From Beggiatoa alba B18LD (lineage in GTDB: Bacteria; Pseudomonadota; Gammaproteobacteria; Beggiatoales; Beggiatoaceae), in assembly GCF_000245015.1 (NCBI RefSeq), contig NZ_JH600070.1:3019152-3083151 (forward strand): a stretch of DNA of 64,000 nt. Reading direction: 5' to 3'. The stretch's first letter is position 1; every line of letters starts with the position of its first letter. Below are positions 44,184-54,300 of the stretch, one piece after another. The translations under genes were made by a program, and so were the position numbers. The notes under the pieces were generated by a model. The model was given only the letters and a program-made list of their open reading frames with translations, did not search any database and was not told the origin of the DNA.

Positions 44184-45469
44184 ATGCTCACAGAGATTCA
44201 TATTAAAAACTTCAAAAGTTACCAAGACCAAACCCTACATTTATCCCCATTAACCTTAATGATTGGTGCAAATGCGTCAGGCAAAAGTAATGCGCTTGAA
44301 GCCTTTCGTTTTCTATGTTGGTTAAGTCAAGGACAAAAACTATCTACTTTAAAATATCGTATAGAAGACTCTGAACAAATTTTACGTGGACATATAAAGA
44401 CTTTGGCTATCAAGGGATTAATCACGATAATATAGGCGGATTAAGTTTTACCCTAGGTTGCCAAACAGATGACACTGAGTGGAATAGATTAGATATTACC
44501 ATCGTATTACGGGATGATGAGTTACATATTGCACAAGAAAGTATTACCGCTCCGAATAAAAATTTTCCTTTATACCGAATAGAGCAAGCTTCATCTGGTA
44601 CAAGTCATGATGTGCGCGTGGCATATAACAACTTTGCCCGAGGTGGTAAAAAACCACAAATTAATTGCACAGACCAAATCACTATTTTAAATCAACTCGC
44701 AAGTTCAGCATTATTTGAATCAGGTCATAAAAAAGCACAAATAGAAATCCCACGAATTACCAAAAAATTTCAAGAATTACTAGCAAATACACTATTCCTT
44801 GATCCTATCCCCTCACGGATGCGTGGCAATTGTGCCAACTTATCTGGCGTGTTGTACACCTTATGCCAAGATAAACAGAAAAAGTCTATTATCATTGATT
44901 TTATTAAAAGCCTGCCTGAACAAGACATTAAAAATTTAACGTTTTTCCAAGATGGACGCGGACAAGTTGCTTTAGAATTAGTGGAGAATTTTGGCAATAT
45001 TGAGCGTAAATGGTCGGTCGAATTACTATCTGATGGCACACTGCGCGTTTTAGCCATTGCTGCTGCTTTGCTATCTGCGCCGAGCGGTTCTACCGTTGTT
45101 ATTGAAGAGATTGACAATGGTGTACATCCATCCCGTGCTAAACAACTACTCGCCACTATGTATGAACAAGCTAAACGACGCGATGTGCGCCTGCTACTCT
45201 CAACCCATAACCCCGCTTTAATGGATGCTTTACCAGAGAGCGCACTTGCTGATGTCGTATTTTGTTACCGTAATCCCAAAACGGGAGAAAGCCAATTAGT
45301 ACGATTGGCAGATTTACCAGATTATATCGGTTTAGTAGTACAAGCCCCCTTAGGAGAATTAGTAACAAATGGCGTGGTTGATCGCTTTGTAAAATCCCCC
45401 ACAACGCCTGAACAGAAAAAACAAAAAGCACTTGACTGGCTGGCAAAAATGCAAGGGGGACAAAGTTGA
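44184..45469 (+). pseudogene. AAA_21-type ATPase, frameshifted
   Basis: Two frames make one protein. The first runs from ATG 44184 (MLTEIHIKNFKSYQDQTLHL, Walker A MIGANASGKSNALEAF) to a stop at 44435; the second is open from about 44390 (TYKDFGYQGINHDNIGG) through LSDGTLRVLAIAAALLSAPS, Walker B TVVIEEIDNGVHPSRAK and LLLSTHNPALMDALP to 45469. Reading passes from frame to frame near 44390, at GGACATAT, where restoring one A would give ILRG-TYKDFGY. So a one-base deletion, or a sequencing error, breaks an otherwise complete RecF-like ATPase. It starts 8 bp after kptA and its stop overlaps the PIN fragment. Confidence 0.85.
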
Positions 45470-45579
45470 GTACAGTTTGTATTATTGACACCAGTGTATT
45501 TTTAAATTTACTCAATGTCCCTAGTAAAAATCAAAACCATGAAACAGAATTTTCAGGATTAAAAAGACAAGAAAATTAA
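45466..45579 (+). pseudogene. Truncated PIN-domain gene fused to dispersed repeat
   Basis: Starts at TTG overlapping the ATPase stop (TTGA). It encodes STVCIIDTSVFLNLLNVPSK, the first strand and helix of a PIN fold with the first metal-binding Asp. After about 26 residues the coding sequence runs into the composite repeat (ACAGAATTTTCAGGATTAAA) and stops at 45579. The Glu and later Asp residues are gone, so no active nuclease can be made. Confidence 0.72.
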
Positions 45580-45731
45580 AAGAATAAAAAATTATGTTTT
45601 TAATTGTTTTTAATTCTGCTAATTCTGAAAATTCTGTGAATTCTGATTCAGACAAAACAGAGACCTGCTAGGTTTTCAAAACCTAGCAGGTCTCTGTTTT
45701 GTTTTATAAAACTCGCCGTACTCGCGTTAAA
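45555..45731. repeat. Partial composite repeat at the broken PIN gene
   Basis: Right two-thirds of the composite element, from TTTCAGGATTAAAAAGACAA through the palindrome ACCTGCTAGGTTTTCAAAAC to a decayed right end CTCGCCGTACTCGCGTTAA. The left end is missing: the junction is inside the PIN reading frame. Confidence 0.82.
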
Positions 45732-45732
45732 T

Positions 45733-46015
45733 TAACCTGAGTTCGGCGAGATTTTTAAAAAGACAACAGCTTGTCTGAATCAGGATTTTCAGGATTAAAA
45801 GATTGTCTGAATCAGAATTTTCAGAATTAACAGAATTTTCAGAATTAAAAAGACAAGAAAATTAAAAGAATAAAAAAATTATGTTTTTAATTGTTTTTAA
45901 TTCTGCTAATTCTGAAAATTCTGTGAATTCTGATTCAGACAAAAAAAGACCTGTTAGGTTTTGAAAACCTAGCAGGTCTCTGTTTTATTTTATAAAACTC
46001 GCAAAACTCAAATTA
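45733..46015. mobile_element. MITE-like composite repeat, copy B
   Basis: About 283 bp from TAACCTGAGTTCGGCGAG to a worn right end CTCGCAAAACTCAAATTA. Inside: TGTCTGAATCAG units, a long A/T-rich inverted repeat (GAATTTTCAGAATTAACAG versus AATTCTGCTAATTCTGAAAA), and the ACCTGTTAGG...CCTAGCAGGT palindrome. It lies directly behind the partial copy and ends at the slt stop. Confidence 0.8.
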
Positions 46016-46016
46016 A

Positions 46017-47945
46017 CTAACATCCCCCTTCCCGTTCAATAGCTTGTAATGGCATTGGCGTAGGCGTTTGATTGCCAAGTAATCGCCATTCATAAATTGG
46101 CGTATAACTCATAATGCTTTCTACATAACTTCTTGTTTCTTTAAAGGGAATTAATTCAATCCAAACATCTGTTGGTAAACAGCCGTATTTATCCGCCCAT
46201 TTGCGAGCACGGGATAATCCAGCGTTATAAGCAGCTGTGGTTAAAACAACATTATTATCTAAACGTCCTAATAAATGTCTTAAATAGCCTGTGCCTAATT
46301 GAATGTTTAATTCAGGTTGATAAATCTCTGCTTGGTTGTTAAAACTCACTTTTAACCGTTTGGCTTGTTCTGCGGCGGTTGTGGGCAAAAGTTGCATTAA
46401 GCCTAAAGCATTAGCTGATGAACGCGCATTCACGTTAAACGCGCTTTCTTGGCGGATAACAGCATAAACCCAAGCAGGGTTTAAATCTTGTTCAGATGCA
46501 TAACGGATTACTGCATCATAATGTGGCGTTGGAAAACGCGCGGTTAAAGCATTAAAGGCTTTGGCTTTAGCCGCAGTTACAATGGTTTCAAAATACCAAC
46601 TCCATTGATTTGCCAACGCGGTCGCAACTTTTAATTGCGCTTGCGTCATGTTTTCGGTGGCAAGTCGCCATTCTAAGCGGGCAAATTCTTCTTGTCCGAC
46701 ATAGTAGAGTTCTCTGGCTTTAATAATATTCAGATTTTTTTGCAGTGCTAATAATTCATTCGCGCTGACATTTAACGGTTCATCATTCAGCGCGTAGGGT
46801 TGTTTTAGCTGGTTGGCTGAGAGAAAGCCGTAATAGTCACGATGTTGGGCGAGTTTGCGATAAATGGCTTCGGCTTGTTGGACATTGCCTTGTTCAGCAA
46901 AGGCGCGGGCTTGCCAATATTCCCATGCGTTATCATCGCTATCAACTGGTGAGTACAGTGGCGCGAGTTGCAGTAAAGAATCCCAGTCTAAAGTGGCAAG
47001 ACTGGCTTGTAGCGCGACTTGACGTAAGGTATCGTCAACGCTGGCTTTATTAACGGCTAATAAGCGAGTAATGGCGTTGGGCGATTCTTGCCAACTACTG
47101 CGTAACGCAAGTGTATAAGCAACATCGCTTTGTTCTTCAGCAGAAAATTGATAGCGGTCTTTTAGGGTTTGCCAGAATTGATAAGCACTGTCGGCTTCCG
47201 TGCGGGCGAGTTGTTTGATGCCGTAGCGGATAATTTCACGGGTCAACGGGGTGTCAGGATAGTTAAATGTTGCAAGCGTTGCCGTGGGATTCGCTTGCAT
47301 GGTTGCCCAGCGATTGACCCATTCAAGTTCGTCTTTACTTAAGCCTTTGGCAATGCCTTGAGCTAGTTTGAAATCATTCTCAGCAATCGCATTGCGAATA
47401 CGTTGCCAGCGTAACTCTTTCGTAATCTCTTGTTTATCAGCAAGGTATTTAAAAACAGGGTCACAGGCATTGGGTTGTGATTTACCGACCACCCATAAAT
47501 TTTTAGCCTCGCTCAATTGTTCTGCATTTAAGGCATTTTGTTGAGTTAAAACAGCATTGAGGTAATGGCAAGCAAGTAGGCTATTATTTTGAGGGGTATA
47601 TGCGCGGAGATATTGCGACCAATTTTTATCTTTAATCAGTTGATTCAGCCATGCGCGACGTAAACGCGGGGCGACAGGACTATCGGCATAACGCCCAAAA
47701 AAGGCTTGCATTTTAAGATTATCGTTCAGATGGTCACTCAGCCAATAATATTCTAAATATTGAACAATCGGATAATCTTGTAATTCTGCGATGAGACTTT
47801 GATAACGTTGGTTATCTTTAGCTTGAATGGCTTCATAGGCTTGTTGAAATTGTAGCCGTTGTTCTACCACATTAACCGCGAAAACGGGGGGGATGTTGAT
47901 AAGACTAAAAATAACAAAGCCTGCTTGTTTGAACCAATGACGCAT
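46017..47945 (-). CDS. slt: Soluble lytic murein transglycosylase
   Basis: Periplasmic peptidoglycan lytic transglycosylase, 642 residues with signal peptide (AGFVIFSLINIPPVFA). The long helical U-domain is followed by the SLT catalytic domain: catalytic Glu in VYAVIRQESAFNVNARSSA near residue 500, then ALGLMQLLPTTAAEQA and the TTAAYNAGLSRARKW motif near 570. Length and domain order match Slt70. Confidence 0.93.
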   Translation of the reverse strand: MRHWFKQAGFVIFSLINIPPVFAVNVVEQRLQFQQAYEAIQAKDNQRYQSLIAELQDYPIVQYLEYYWLSDHLNDNLKMQAFFGRYADSPVAPRLRRAWLNQLIKDKNWSQYLRAYTPQNNSLLACHYLNAVLTQQNALNAEQLSEAKNLWVVGKSQPNACDPVFKYLADKQEITKELRWQRIRNAIAENDFKLAQGIAKGLSKDELEWVNRWATMQANPTATLATFNYPDTPLTREIIRYGIKQLARTEADSAYQFWQTLKDRYQFSAEEQSDVAYTLALRSSWQESPNAITRLLAVNKASVDDTLRQVALQASLATLDWDSLLQLAPLYSPVDSDDNAWEYWQARAFAEQGNVQQAEAIYRKLAQHRDYYGFLSANQLKQPYALNDEPLNVSANELLALQKNLNIIKARELYYVGQEEFARLEWRLATENMTQAQLKVATALANQWSWYFETIVTAAKAKAFNALTARFPTPHYDAVIRYASEQDLNPAWVYAVIRQESAFNVNARSSANALGLMQLLPTTAAEQAKRLKVSFNNQAEIYQPELNIQLGTGYLRHLLGRLDNNVVLTTAAYNAGLSRARKWADKYGCLPTDVWIELIPFKETRSYVESIMSYTPIYEWRLLGNQTPTPMPLQAIEREGGC

Positions 47946-47961
47946 GAATTATCCTTTTATA

Positions 47962-48465
47962 TCAATCCGCTTTTTGAAGTGTATCGGGGTGGGGTTTACG
48001 CACAATCAGGCGGGAGAAAAGCCATAAAAAGAAAAGATAAATAATCAGAAAAACAAAGGGCGCGCTAATAATCCAACCAATAAAGGCTTGTAAAATGAAA
48101 ACGCCAAATTGTTCGATTAAAAAATAAAAATTGCTTTCTAATAAACGGTAAAGTAATTCTAGGGTTAAATGATTATTGGTAAAAATAATCTGTGCGCCTA
48201 ATAAATTAAAGACATAAAACCCTGTAATTTGTAACGGATAAGCCAAATAATTGGCTAATTGGATAGCAACTTGATTAAGCCCAAAAAAGTAGGCAATCAC
48301 CACGCATAAAACCGTCGCAACGCCTAGCATAGGCATAATGCCTAATAACACGCCCCATGCAACACATAATGCCAGTTGTGTCGGCGTAAGACCTTGTTTT
48401 AACAAGTCTAAAAATAGTGTGATGTTTTTTTGTATCCAGTTCATAAGCAGATACTCTATACCCAA
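47962..48465 (-). CDS. DUF2062 membrane protein
   Basis: A 167-residue protein with three or four hydrophobic helices and the DUF2062 pattern (LLKQGLTPTQLALCVAWGVL and GIMPMLGVATVLCVVIAYF). MNWIQKN at 48444 is the alternative start. Function is unknown in the family. It precedes slt by 16 bp on the same strand. Confidence 0.8.
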   Translation of the reverse strand: MGIEYLLMNWIQKNITLFLDLLKQGLTPTQLALCVAWGVLLGIMPMLGVATVLCVVIAYFFGLNQVAIQLANYLAYPLQITGFYVFNLLGAQIIFTNNHLTLELLYRLLESNFYFLIEQFGVFILQAFIGWIISAPFVFLIIYLFFLWLFSRLIVRKPHPDTLQKAD

Positions 48466-48577
48466 TGATTAACACGAAAACCGTTTATTATAAGCCGAAT
48501 AGCTTAAAAACTATGCATGATGTGCATGATTTTAAACCCGTAGCCCATTATGCCCATAACGTGAAGGTGATAATAAC

Positions 48578-49882
48578 ATGACTGACGCGCTATTAACGCC
48601 ACAACCGCTAGACTTAAGCCCAGAGTTTGAACAGGCTTTACATTTATTAGAAAACACTAGTTTATCGGTTTTTATTACGGGCAAAGCAGGCACAGGCAAA
48701 TCGACTTTATTAAACTATTTTCGCTGTCATACCCGCAAAAAAGTGATTGTCCTCGCACCGACAGGCATCGCCGCGCTCAATGTGGATGGAATGACCCTCC
48801 ATTCATTCTTTCGCCTGCCCTCTCGCCCTATTCATCCAAGCGAAATCAAAGCTATATCAGGCAAACGACGCGAGTTATACCAATCTATCGATACCCTCGT
48901 GATTGATGAAATTTCGATGGTTAGAGCCGATTTACTCGATGTTGTTGACCGATTTATGCGCCTTAATGGACGCGACCCCCTGCAACCCTTTGGCGGTGTA
49001 CAAATCGTTTTCATTGGCGATTTATTCCAATTACCGCCCGTCGTGACCACCCAAGAAGAAGACCTCTTTAAAACCGTCTATCCTAGCCCGTTTTTTTTCA
49101 GTGCGAATGTGATGGAAATCCTAGATTTAACCCTGATTTCCCTAGAAAAAATTTACCGTCAACAAGAAGCCACTTTTACCCAACTCTTAAATGCCATTCG
49201 CCACAACGCAATCACAGCGAACGAATTAAATTTACTCAACACCCGCCATTTACCCGAATTTAAAGCCCCCGAATTAGCCTATTACATCACCCTTGCTACC
49301 ACAAATAAACTCGCAATGGAGATTAATAACAACCACTTAGCACAACTGACTACCCCTGAACATATTTATACAGGCAAACTCACAGGGGAATTTGATGCGA
49401 AAAACACCCCAACTGACCTTGAATTAACCCTAAAAGTTGGTGCACAAGTCATGTTTGTTAAAAACGACAGTGGACAACGTTGGGTAAACGGCACACTAGG
49501 GCGTGTCATCGCGCTCTTTTCTGACTGCATTCAGGTAGAAACCAATGCAGGCGATATTTATCAAGTAGAGCCTGCAAAATGGGAAATTCTCAAATACGAA
49601 TTTGATTCAAAAACCGCCCGTTTAACAACCAACGTGATAGGCTCATTTACGCAATACCCGCTCCGCCTTGCATGGGCAATGACCATACACAAAAGTCAGG
49701 GAAAAACCTTTAACAACGTCGTTATAGAACTCGGACGTGGCGCATTTGCACATGGACAACTCTACGTAGCACTTAGCCGTTGTCGTACCCTAGACGGTTT
49801 AATTCTCCGCAAACCTATCCGCATGAGTGATGTTATTGTTGATGAACGGGTTATTCACTTTTTTGAACGTTTAAAACCATGA
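48578..49882 (+). CDS. Pif1-like DNA helicase
   Basis: Superfamily 1B 5'-3' helicase, 434 residues. Walker A FITGKAGTGKSTLLNYF near residue 35, motif Ia VIVLAPTGIAALNVDGMTLHSFF, Walker B LVIDEISMVRADLLD near 110, motif III QIVFIGDLFQLPPV near 145, and the C-terminal LAWAMTIHKSQGKTFNNV and YVALSRCRTLDGL blocks. It is shorter than eukaryotic Pif1, with no extra domain. Its last codons overlap the next gene by 4 bp. Confidence 0.92.
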   Translation: MTDALLTPQPLDLSPEFEQALHLLENTSLSVFITGKAGTGKSTLLNYFRCHTRKKVIVLAPTGIAALNVDGMTLHSFFRLPSRPIHPSEIKAISGKRRELYQSIDTLVIDEISMVRADLLDVVDRFMRLNGRDPLQPFGGVQIVFIGDLFQLPPVVTTQEEDLFKTVYPSPFFFSANVMEILDLTLISLEKIYRQQEATFTQLLNAIRHNAITANELNLLNTRHLPEFKAPELAYYITLATTNKLAMEINNNHLAQLTTPEHIYTGKLTGEFDAKNTPTDLELTLKVGAQVMFVKNDSGQRWVNGTLGRVIALFSDCIQVETNAGDIYQVEPAKWEILKYEFDSKTARLTTNVIGSFTQYPLRLAWAMTIHKSQGKTFNNVVIELGRGAFAHGQLYVALSRCRTLDGLILRKPIRMSDVIVDERVIHFFERLKP

Positions 49883-51009
49883 TGACAACCCCAGAAATCA
49901 ATAGCAATGCCAATATTCTATTGACCGGAGAAACCCTTATTTGTCAAGGAGATTGGACGCTAAACGGACTCGGCAAACTAGAAAACGCGCTGAATAAACT
50001 CACCTTTCCCATGCTGACCCATCTCCGCATCGACGGGCAAGCCGTGCAAGCCCTAGACACAGCGGGCGCGTGTCTCCTCTGTAGCCTGCATCAACGCCTA
50101 CAAGCACAAGGAAAAGCCGTAGAATTCACCCGCTTCAACTCAGAACAACAACAACTGATTAATCTCGCACAAGATTATGCCGATAACATCGCCCCCCTGC
50201 CACCGCCTGAGCAAGGATTATTCCTAGAAGACATCGGGCGACAAGTCTGGCGGGGTTTAAACGAGATTTACCATTTTCTCGCCTTTGTTGGAGAAGTCAG
50301 TATCGGCTTATGGGTTGCCTTACTACAACCGCACCGCATCCGCTGGCAAGCGGTTTTTGCCACCCTCTACAGCTCAGGTGTAACCGCGCTACCCATTGTC
50401 GGCTTAATGTCGTTTCTCATGGGCATTGTGATTGCCTACCAAGGCGGACAACAGCTAAAAATCTATGGTGCGAATATCCTTGTTGTTAATCTGGTCGGCG
50501 TGACACTATTACGAGTTTTATCCCCCCTACTCACCGCTATCATGGTCGCAGGGCGTAGTGGTTCTGCCTACACGGCTCAAATTGGTACGATGCACGTCAC
50601 CGATGAAATCGACGCGCTAAGAACCTTAGGCATTGCCCCCCTAGATTTATTAGTAATTCCGAAAATTATTGCCCTTGTCATCGCCCTGCCACTCCTTACA
50701 GCATATGCGGATATTATGGGCTTATTCGGTGGAATGTTAATTTCACAATTAACGCTAGATGTCAGTTTCAGCGACTTTTTAGAACGTTTACCGAAAGCTG
50801 TTCCTATTCATCACTACCTCATTGGAATTGGAAAAACGGTTGTTTACGCGATGATTATTGCGATTGTTGGCTGTTATCAAGGTTTTCAAACCAAAGGCGG
50901 CGCGGACAGCGTCGGGCGACAAGTGACTATCAGCGTTGTACAAGCGATTTTTCTAGTCATGCTCGCTGAAGCAATCTTTTCCGTGATATTTAGCTGGGTG
51001 GGGGTTTAG
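49879..51009 (+). CDS. mlaE: MlaE-family ABC permease with N-terminal STAS domain
   Basis: Inner-membrane permease for lipid transport between the membranes, 376 residues. Residues 1-110 are a STAS-like domain (LDTAGACLLCSLHQRLQAQG) as in MlaB, fused in one chain; the rest is MlaE with the family core LPIVGLMSFLMGIVIAYQGG, AGRSGSAYTAQIGTMHVTDEIDAL and GADSVGRQVTISVVQAIFLV. The ATP-binding (MlaF) and MCE (MlaD) genes are not adjacent; the gene is instead coupled to a Pif1-like helicase. A composite repeat follows 5 bp after the stop. Confidence 0.9.
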   Translation: MMTTPEINSNANILLTGETLICQGDWTLNGLGKLENALNKLTFPMLTHLRIDGQAVQALDTAGACLLCSLHQRLQAQGKAVEFTRFNSEQQQLINLAQDYADNIAPLPPPEQGLFLEDIGRQVWRGLNEIYHFLAFVGEVSIGLWVALLQPHRIRWQAVFATLYSSGVTALPIVGLMSFLMGIVIAYQGGQQLKIYGANILVVNLVGVTLLRVLSPLLTAIMVAGRSGSAYTAQIGTMHVTDEIDALRTLGIAPLDLLVIPKIIALVIALPLLTAYADIMGLFGGMLISQLTLDVSFSDFLERLPKAVPIHHYLIGIGKTVVYAMIIAIVGCYQGFQTKGGADSVGRQVTISVVQAIFLVMLAEAIFSVIFSWVGV

Positions 51010-51014
51010 TTCAA

Positions 51015-51289
51015 TAACCTGAGTTCGGCGAATTTCTTTTAAAAAGACAACAGCTTGTCTGAATCAGGATTTTCAGGATTAAAAGATTGTCTGAATCAGA
51101 ATTTTCAGAATTAACAGAATTTTCAGAATTAAAAAGACAAGAAAATTAAAAGAATAAAAAATTATGTTTTTAATTGTTTTTAATTCTGAAAATTCTGTTA
51201 ATTCTGATTCAGACAAAAAAAGACCTACTAAGTTTTGAAAACCTAGTAGGTCTCTGTTTTACTTTATAAAACTCGCCGAACTCAGGTTA
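51015..51289. mobile_element. MITE-like composite repeat, copy C, complete
   Basis: 275 bp with the best-preserved ends: TAACCTGAGTTCGGCGAA left, CTCGCCGAACTCAGGTTA right. The inner palindrome has changed on both sides together (ACCTACTAAGTTTTGAAAAC / CTAGTAGGT), which preserves pairing. It is followed by half of another repeat (GCGTAGCGTATTCCACC at 51290). Confidence 0.85.
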
Positions 51290-51372
51290 GCGTAGCGTAT
51301 TCCACCATTTCCACCATGAAACTCTGCAAAAGTTGAGAATACGAAAAGGACTGCCAGTTTTGATTCTGACTG

Positions 51373-54300
51373 TTAAATATCCTCTTCCCATTTTATCAAC
51401 TGCTTTAATAAGCCATAAGCCATCAAATATTCCGCATTATCTGTTGCATGAAGTTCAAGGGCTAATAGCAAGAGAATAATGGCTTTTTCGCGTTGTCCGT
51501 CGGCAGCCGCCGCACCCGCTAAGAAATAATAAATTTCATTACGGCGTAAATCGCTAGTCATATAAGCGGTAAGACTCTCTATCGGTTCATCGCCTAGCAA
51601 CGCACGGACTTTTTTCCCTACCCATTCATCTTGATCCTCTAAATTTTTAAAAGACTCCAGAATAAAGGCTTTATCCGCCTCACTGTGTTTTGAACCAAAT
51701 CGCCACGCAATGGCTAACATCACTAAACTCGTTCCCCCTGCGCGACTGCCGTTATAACTCTGATGCAAGGCTTTATTCACGGTAAAAGCTAAATCGTAAT
51801 GTCCAAATTTAATCAAATCTGCACCGACTAATTCCAACATACGGAAATGCACCAATTTATAAGTTTTAATCAAATCCGCTAACCGTTCCTCTACATCTGG
51901 CGCGCCACTTTTTACTAACGCATCAATATACTGACCCGCATAATAAAACGGCATATCCTTTTTTAATTCCCCTTGCATCCGAGAAGACAAACGTTTTAAC
52001 AGACTAATTTCGAGTTGATGTAACCCTTTTTGACGATAATAGTCTGCAAGGAATGACAAAATCGTATTTTCACTGTCTTTACCTTTGTCTTTTCCTTTAG
52101 TCCGCATCGCTATATCAATGGCTTGTTCAGGTTTACCTTCCGCTTGATAATAATCAATTAACTCACTACAAAAGTAACAAGGTTCTTGATAAGAAAGATA
52201 CTTTTTAAACGTTGCTACCGCCTTATCTACTTCCTGATGACGTAAATAAAATAAGCCTAATTCAGTAACTGCAAAACCTTGCGGATAACGCTCAACCGCT
52301 TGTTGATATAAAGTTTCTGCATTTGCTTTTTTAAGCTGTTCACTGGCTTTGGCAATACCAACTAACGCAGCTGCCTGCCCACCATCTTTGGCAGAAATTA
52401 AATAACTTTTATACGCGCCTTGATAGTCCTTTTGTAGTAATTGGACTTTACCCATTCGATTAATAACAGAGTACCTTGAAAGCGGTTCAATATCTTGTGT
52501 TAAAAACTGTTTCGAAAGCGCAATTGCTTTTTCATAAGTTTTGTTTTGAATATATAACTCAGTGACTTTGTTATAGGCTGAAAAGCTGCTTGGTGAAGCC
52601 GCCAGTGCTTGCTCATAAAAGCGTAACGCAGAGGCTGTATCGTTTTTCTCCGATGATGCCCAATAATCCCCCACGAGGTTAAAAAAGGCATAACTATCCC
52701 CTAGTACAGCATGTGCCTCTTCGATAACACTGTCTTTTTTATTTAACACAAGGGCTAATCGCCATACATCAGGATTATAAGGGTCTATTTTCTTTAAGTT
52801 ATCGAAATAACGCTGTATAACAGGCTCGTACATAAATACCTGATAAAAAATAATATTTGATAACAATCCTCGTGCATTAGTAATACTTTGCTGACGGTAT
52901 TTATTTAACCATGCGATTAAATTTGGGTAATACTGCCAAAATTGACGTAAATATGAAGTTGTAGCGACAACGGCATAAAGACCATAACGATCTAATTTTG
53001 CCTGATACGCTTTTTCAAACAGCTCATTGATTTTGGGAAATTCGCTGGTCATGCTAAATTGCAAAGAATAAGCAAGTGGCGAATCAGGATAATAAGTTGT
53101 AATCACCTTATAAACGCGCATCGCTTCATCAGGTCGCCCTAACATATTAGATTCTAAATTGAGCCATTTAGTCGCTGCATTTTGCATGTCTAGTTCAATG
53201 ATTTTTCTTAATAAATCCGCAGAGAAAAAGGCGGTTTCTTTTTGTAACGCGCTGGCTTTTTTAAGCTGTTGTTGTTGAATCTCAATTATGTTTGATAATG
53301 CGGGCTGTTCGTTGCTTGCTATCTTAAATAAGGCAAGCATCTTATCGAACAACGTTGACGGCGGGACACCAAAAAAAGTCTGCAATAAAGCGGATTGCTG
53401 TTCTAACAAACGGCGAAAATATTCTGGCGTAAAGTGTCGTTGTATCCCTACAGAACCTATTGCAATGGCATATTCTAAGCCGATTAAAAATGAAGGCTCG
53501 CTATTTTCCAAAAAGGCAAGCAGATATTGATGCGATACGTTACCCTCGCCATGCTTGCTATAATAACGCATTAATAAATAAAGATTTAATGCATCATTCG
53601 GCTGTTTTTTTAAGATTTCTGTTTCATGACGGATAAACGCTTGTAACTGAGTCATTCGGCTCATTTCGCGTTTATCAGTCACTGTTTGCGCTTGCCACGC
53701 ATTTAATGCCATTGCAGGATAATCTAAGGCAAACAATAACAAACCGCGCTGATAACTATCACGGGGCAAACTCGCCTTAAAAGCTTGTGCTAATAAATAA
53801 CTTGCAGTCGCCTGCGTCGCAAATTCATCCGACAACTGCAAATTATTTTGCGTCGATTTAAAAAATGCTAACCATGACCATAACTCACTAATCGTCAACA
53901 AATTAGCGGGCGATGCTTTACCCGCGAGCATTTGCTGTTCTACGGTCTGCATGGTGGTAAAAATTTTTTCATAATCAAAATCTTTAAAGAGATTATCTAA
54001 CTGAAAATCATACGATTCACTGCCAAGCTGTAAAACAGCAGGAAAATCGCGCGTAACTCCCACCATAACGTTAGTTAATTCACTGAGATTTTTATCAATT
54101 TCCTCTGCTTTTGTCGAAAGCGTTGCTTGATACGATTTAATATTCGACGTATTCCCTTGTTTCACTTGATAAGTAATCAAATAACGCCATTCATCTAACT
54201 GCTTACTGTCATAGCGAATTTGTAACAAATCCTCTTTTAAAAACAACTTACTGTATTGCAAAACGGCAATAATCCCCCCTTGCACAAAGCGGGCATCAAA

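Noticed and set aside
45171..45515. Minus-strand frame of 114 codons opposite the second ATPase
   Set aside because: Antisense of Walker B/H-loop coding region, leucine-rich by codon mirror.
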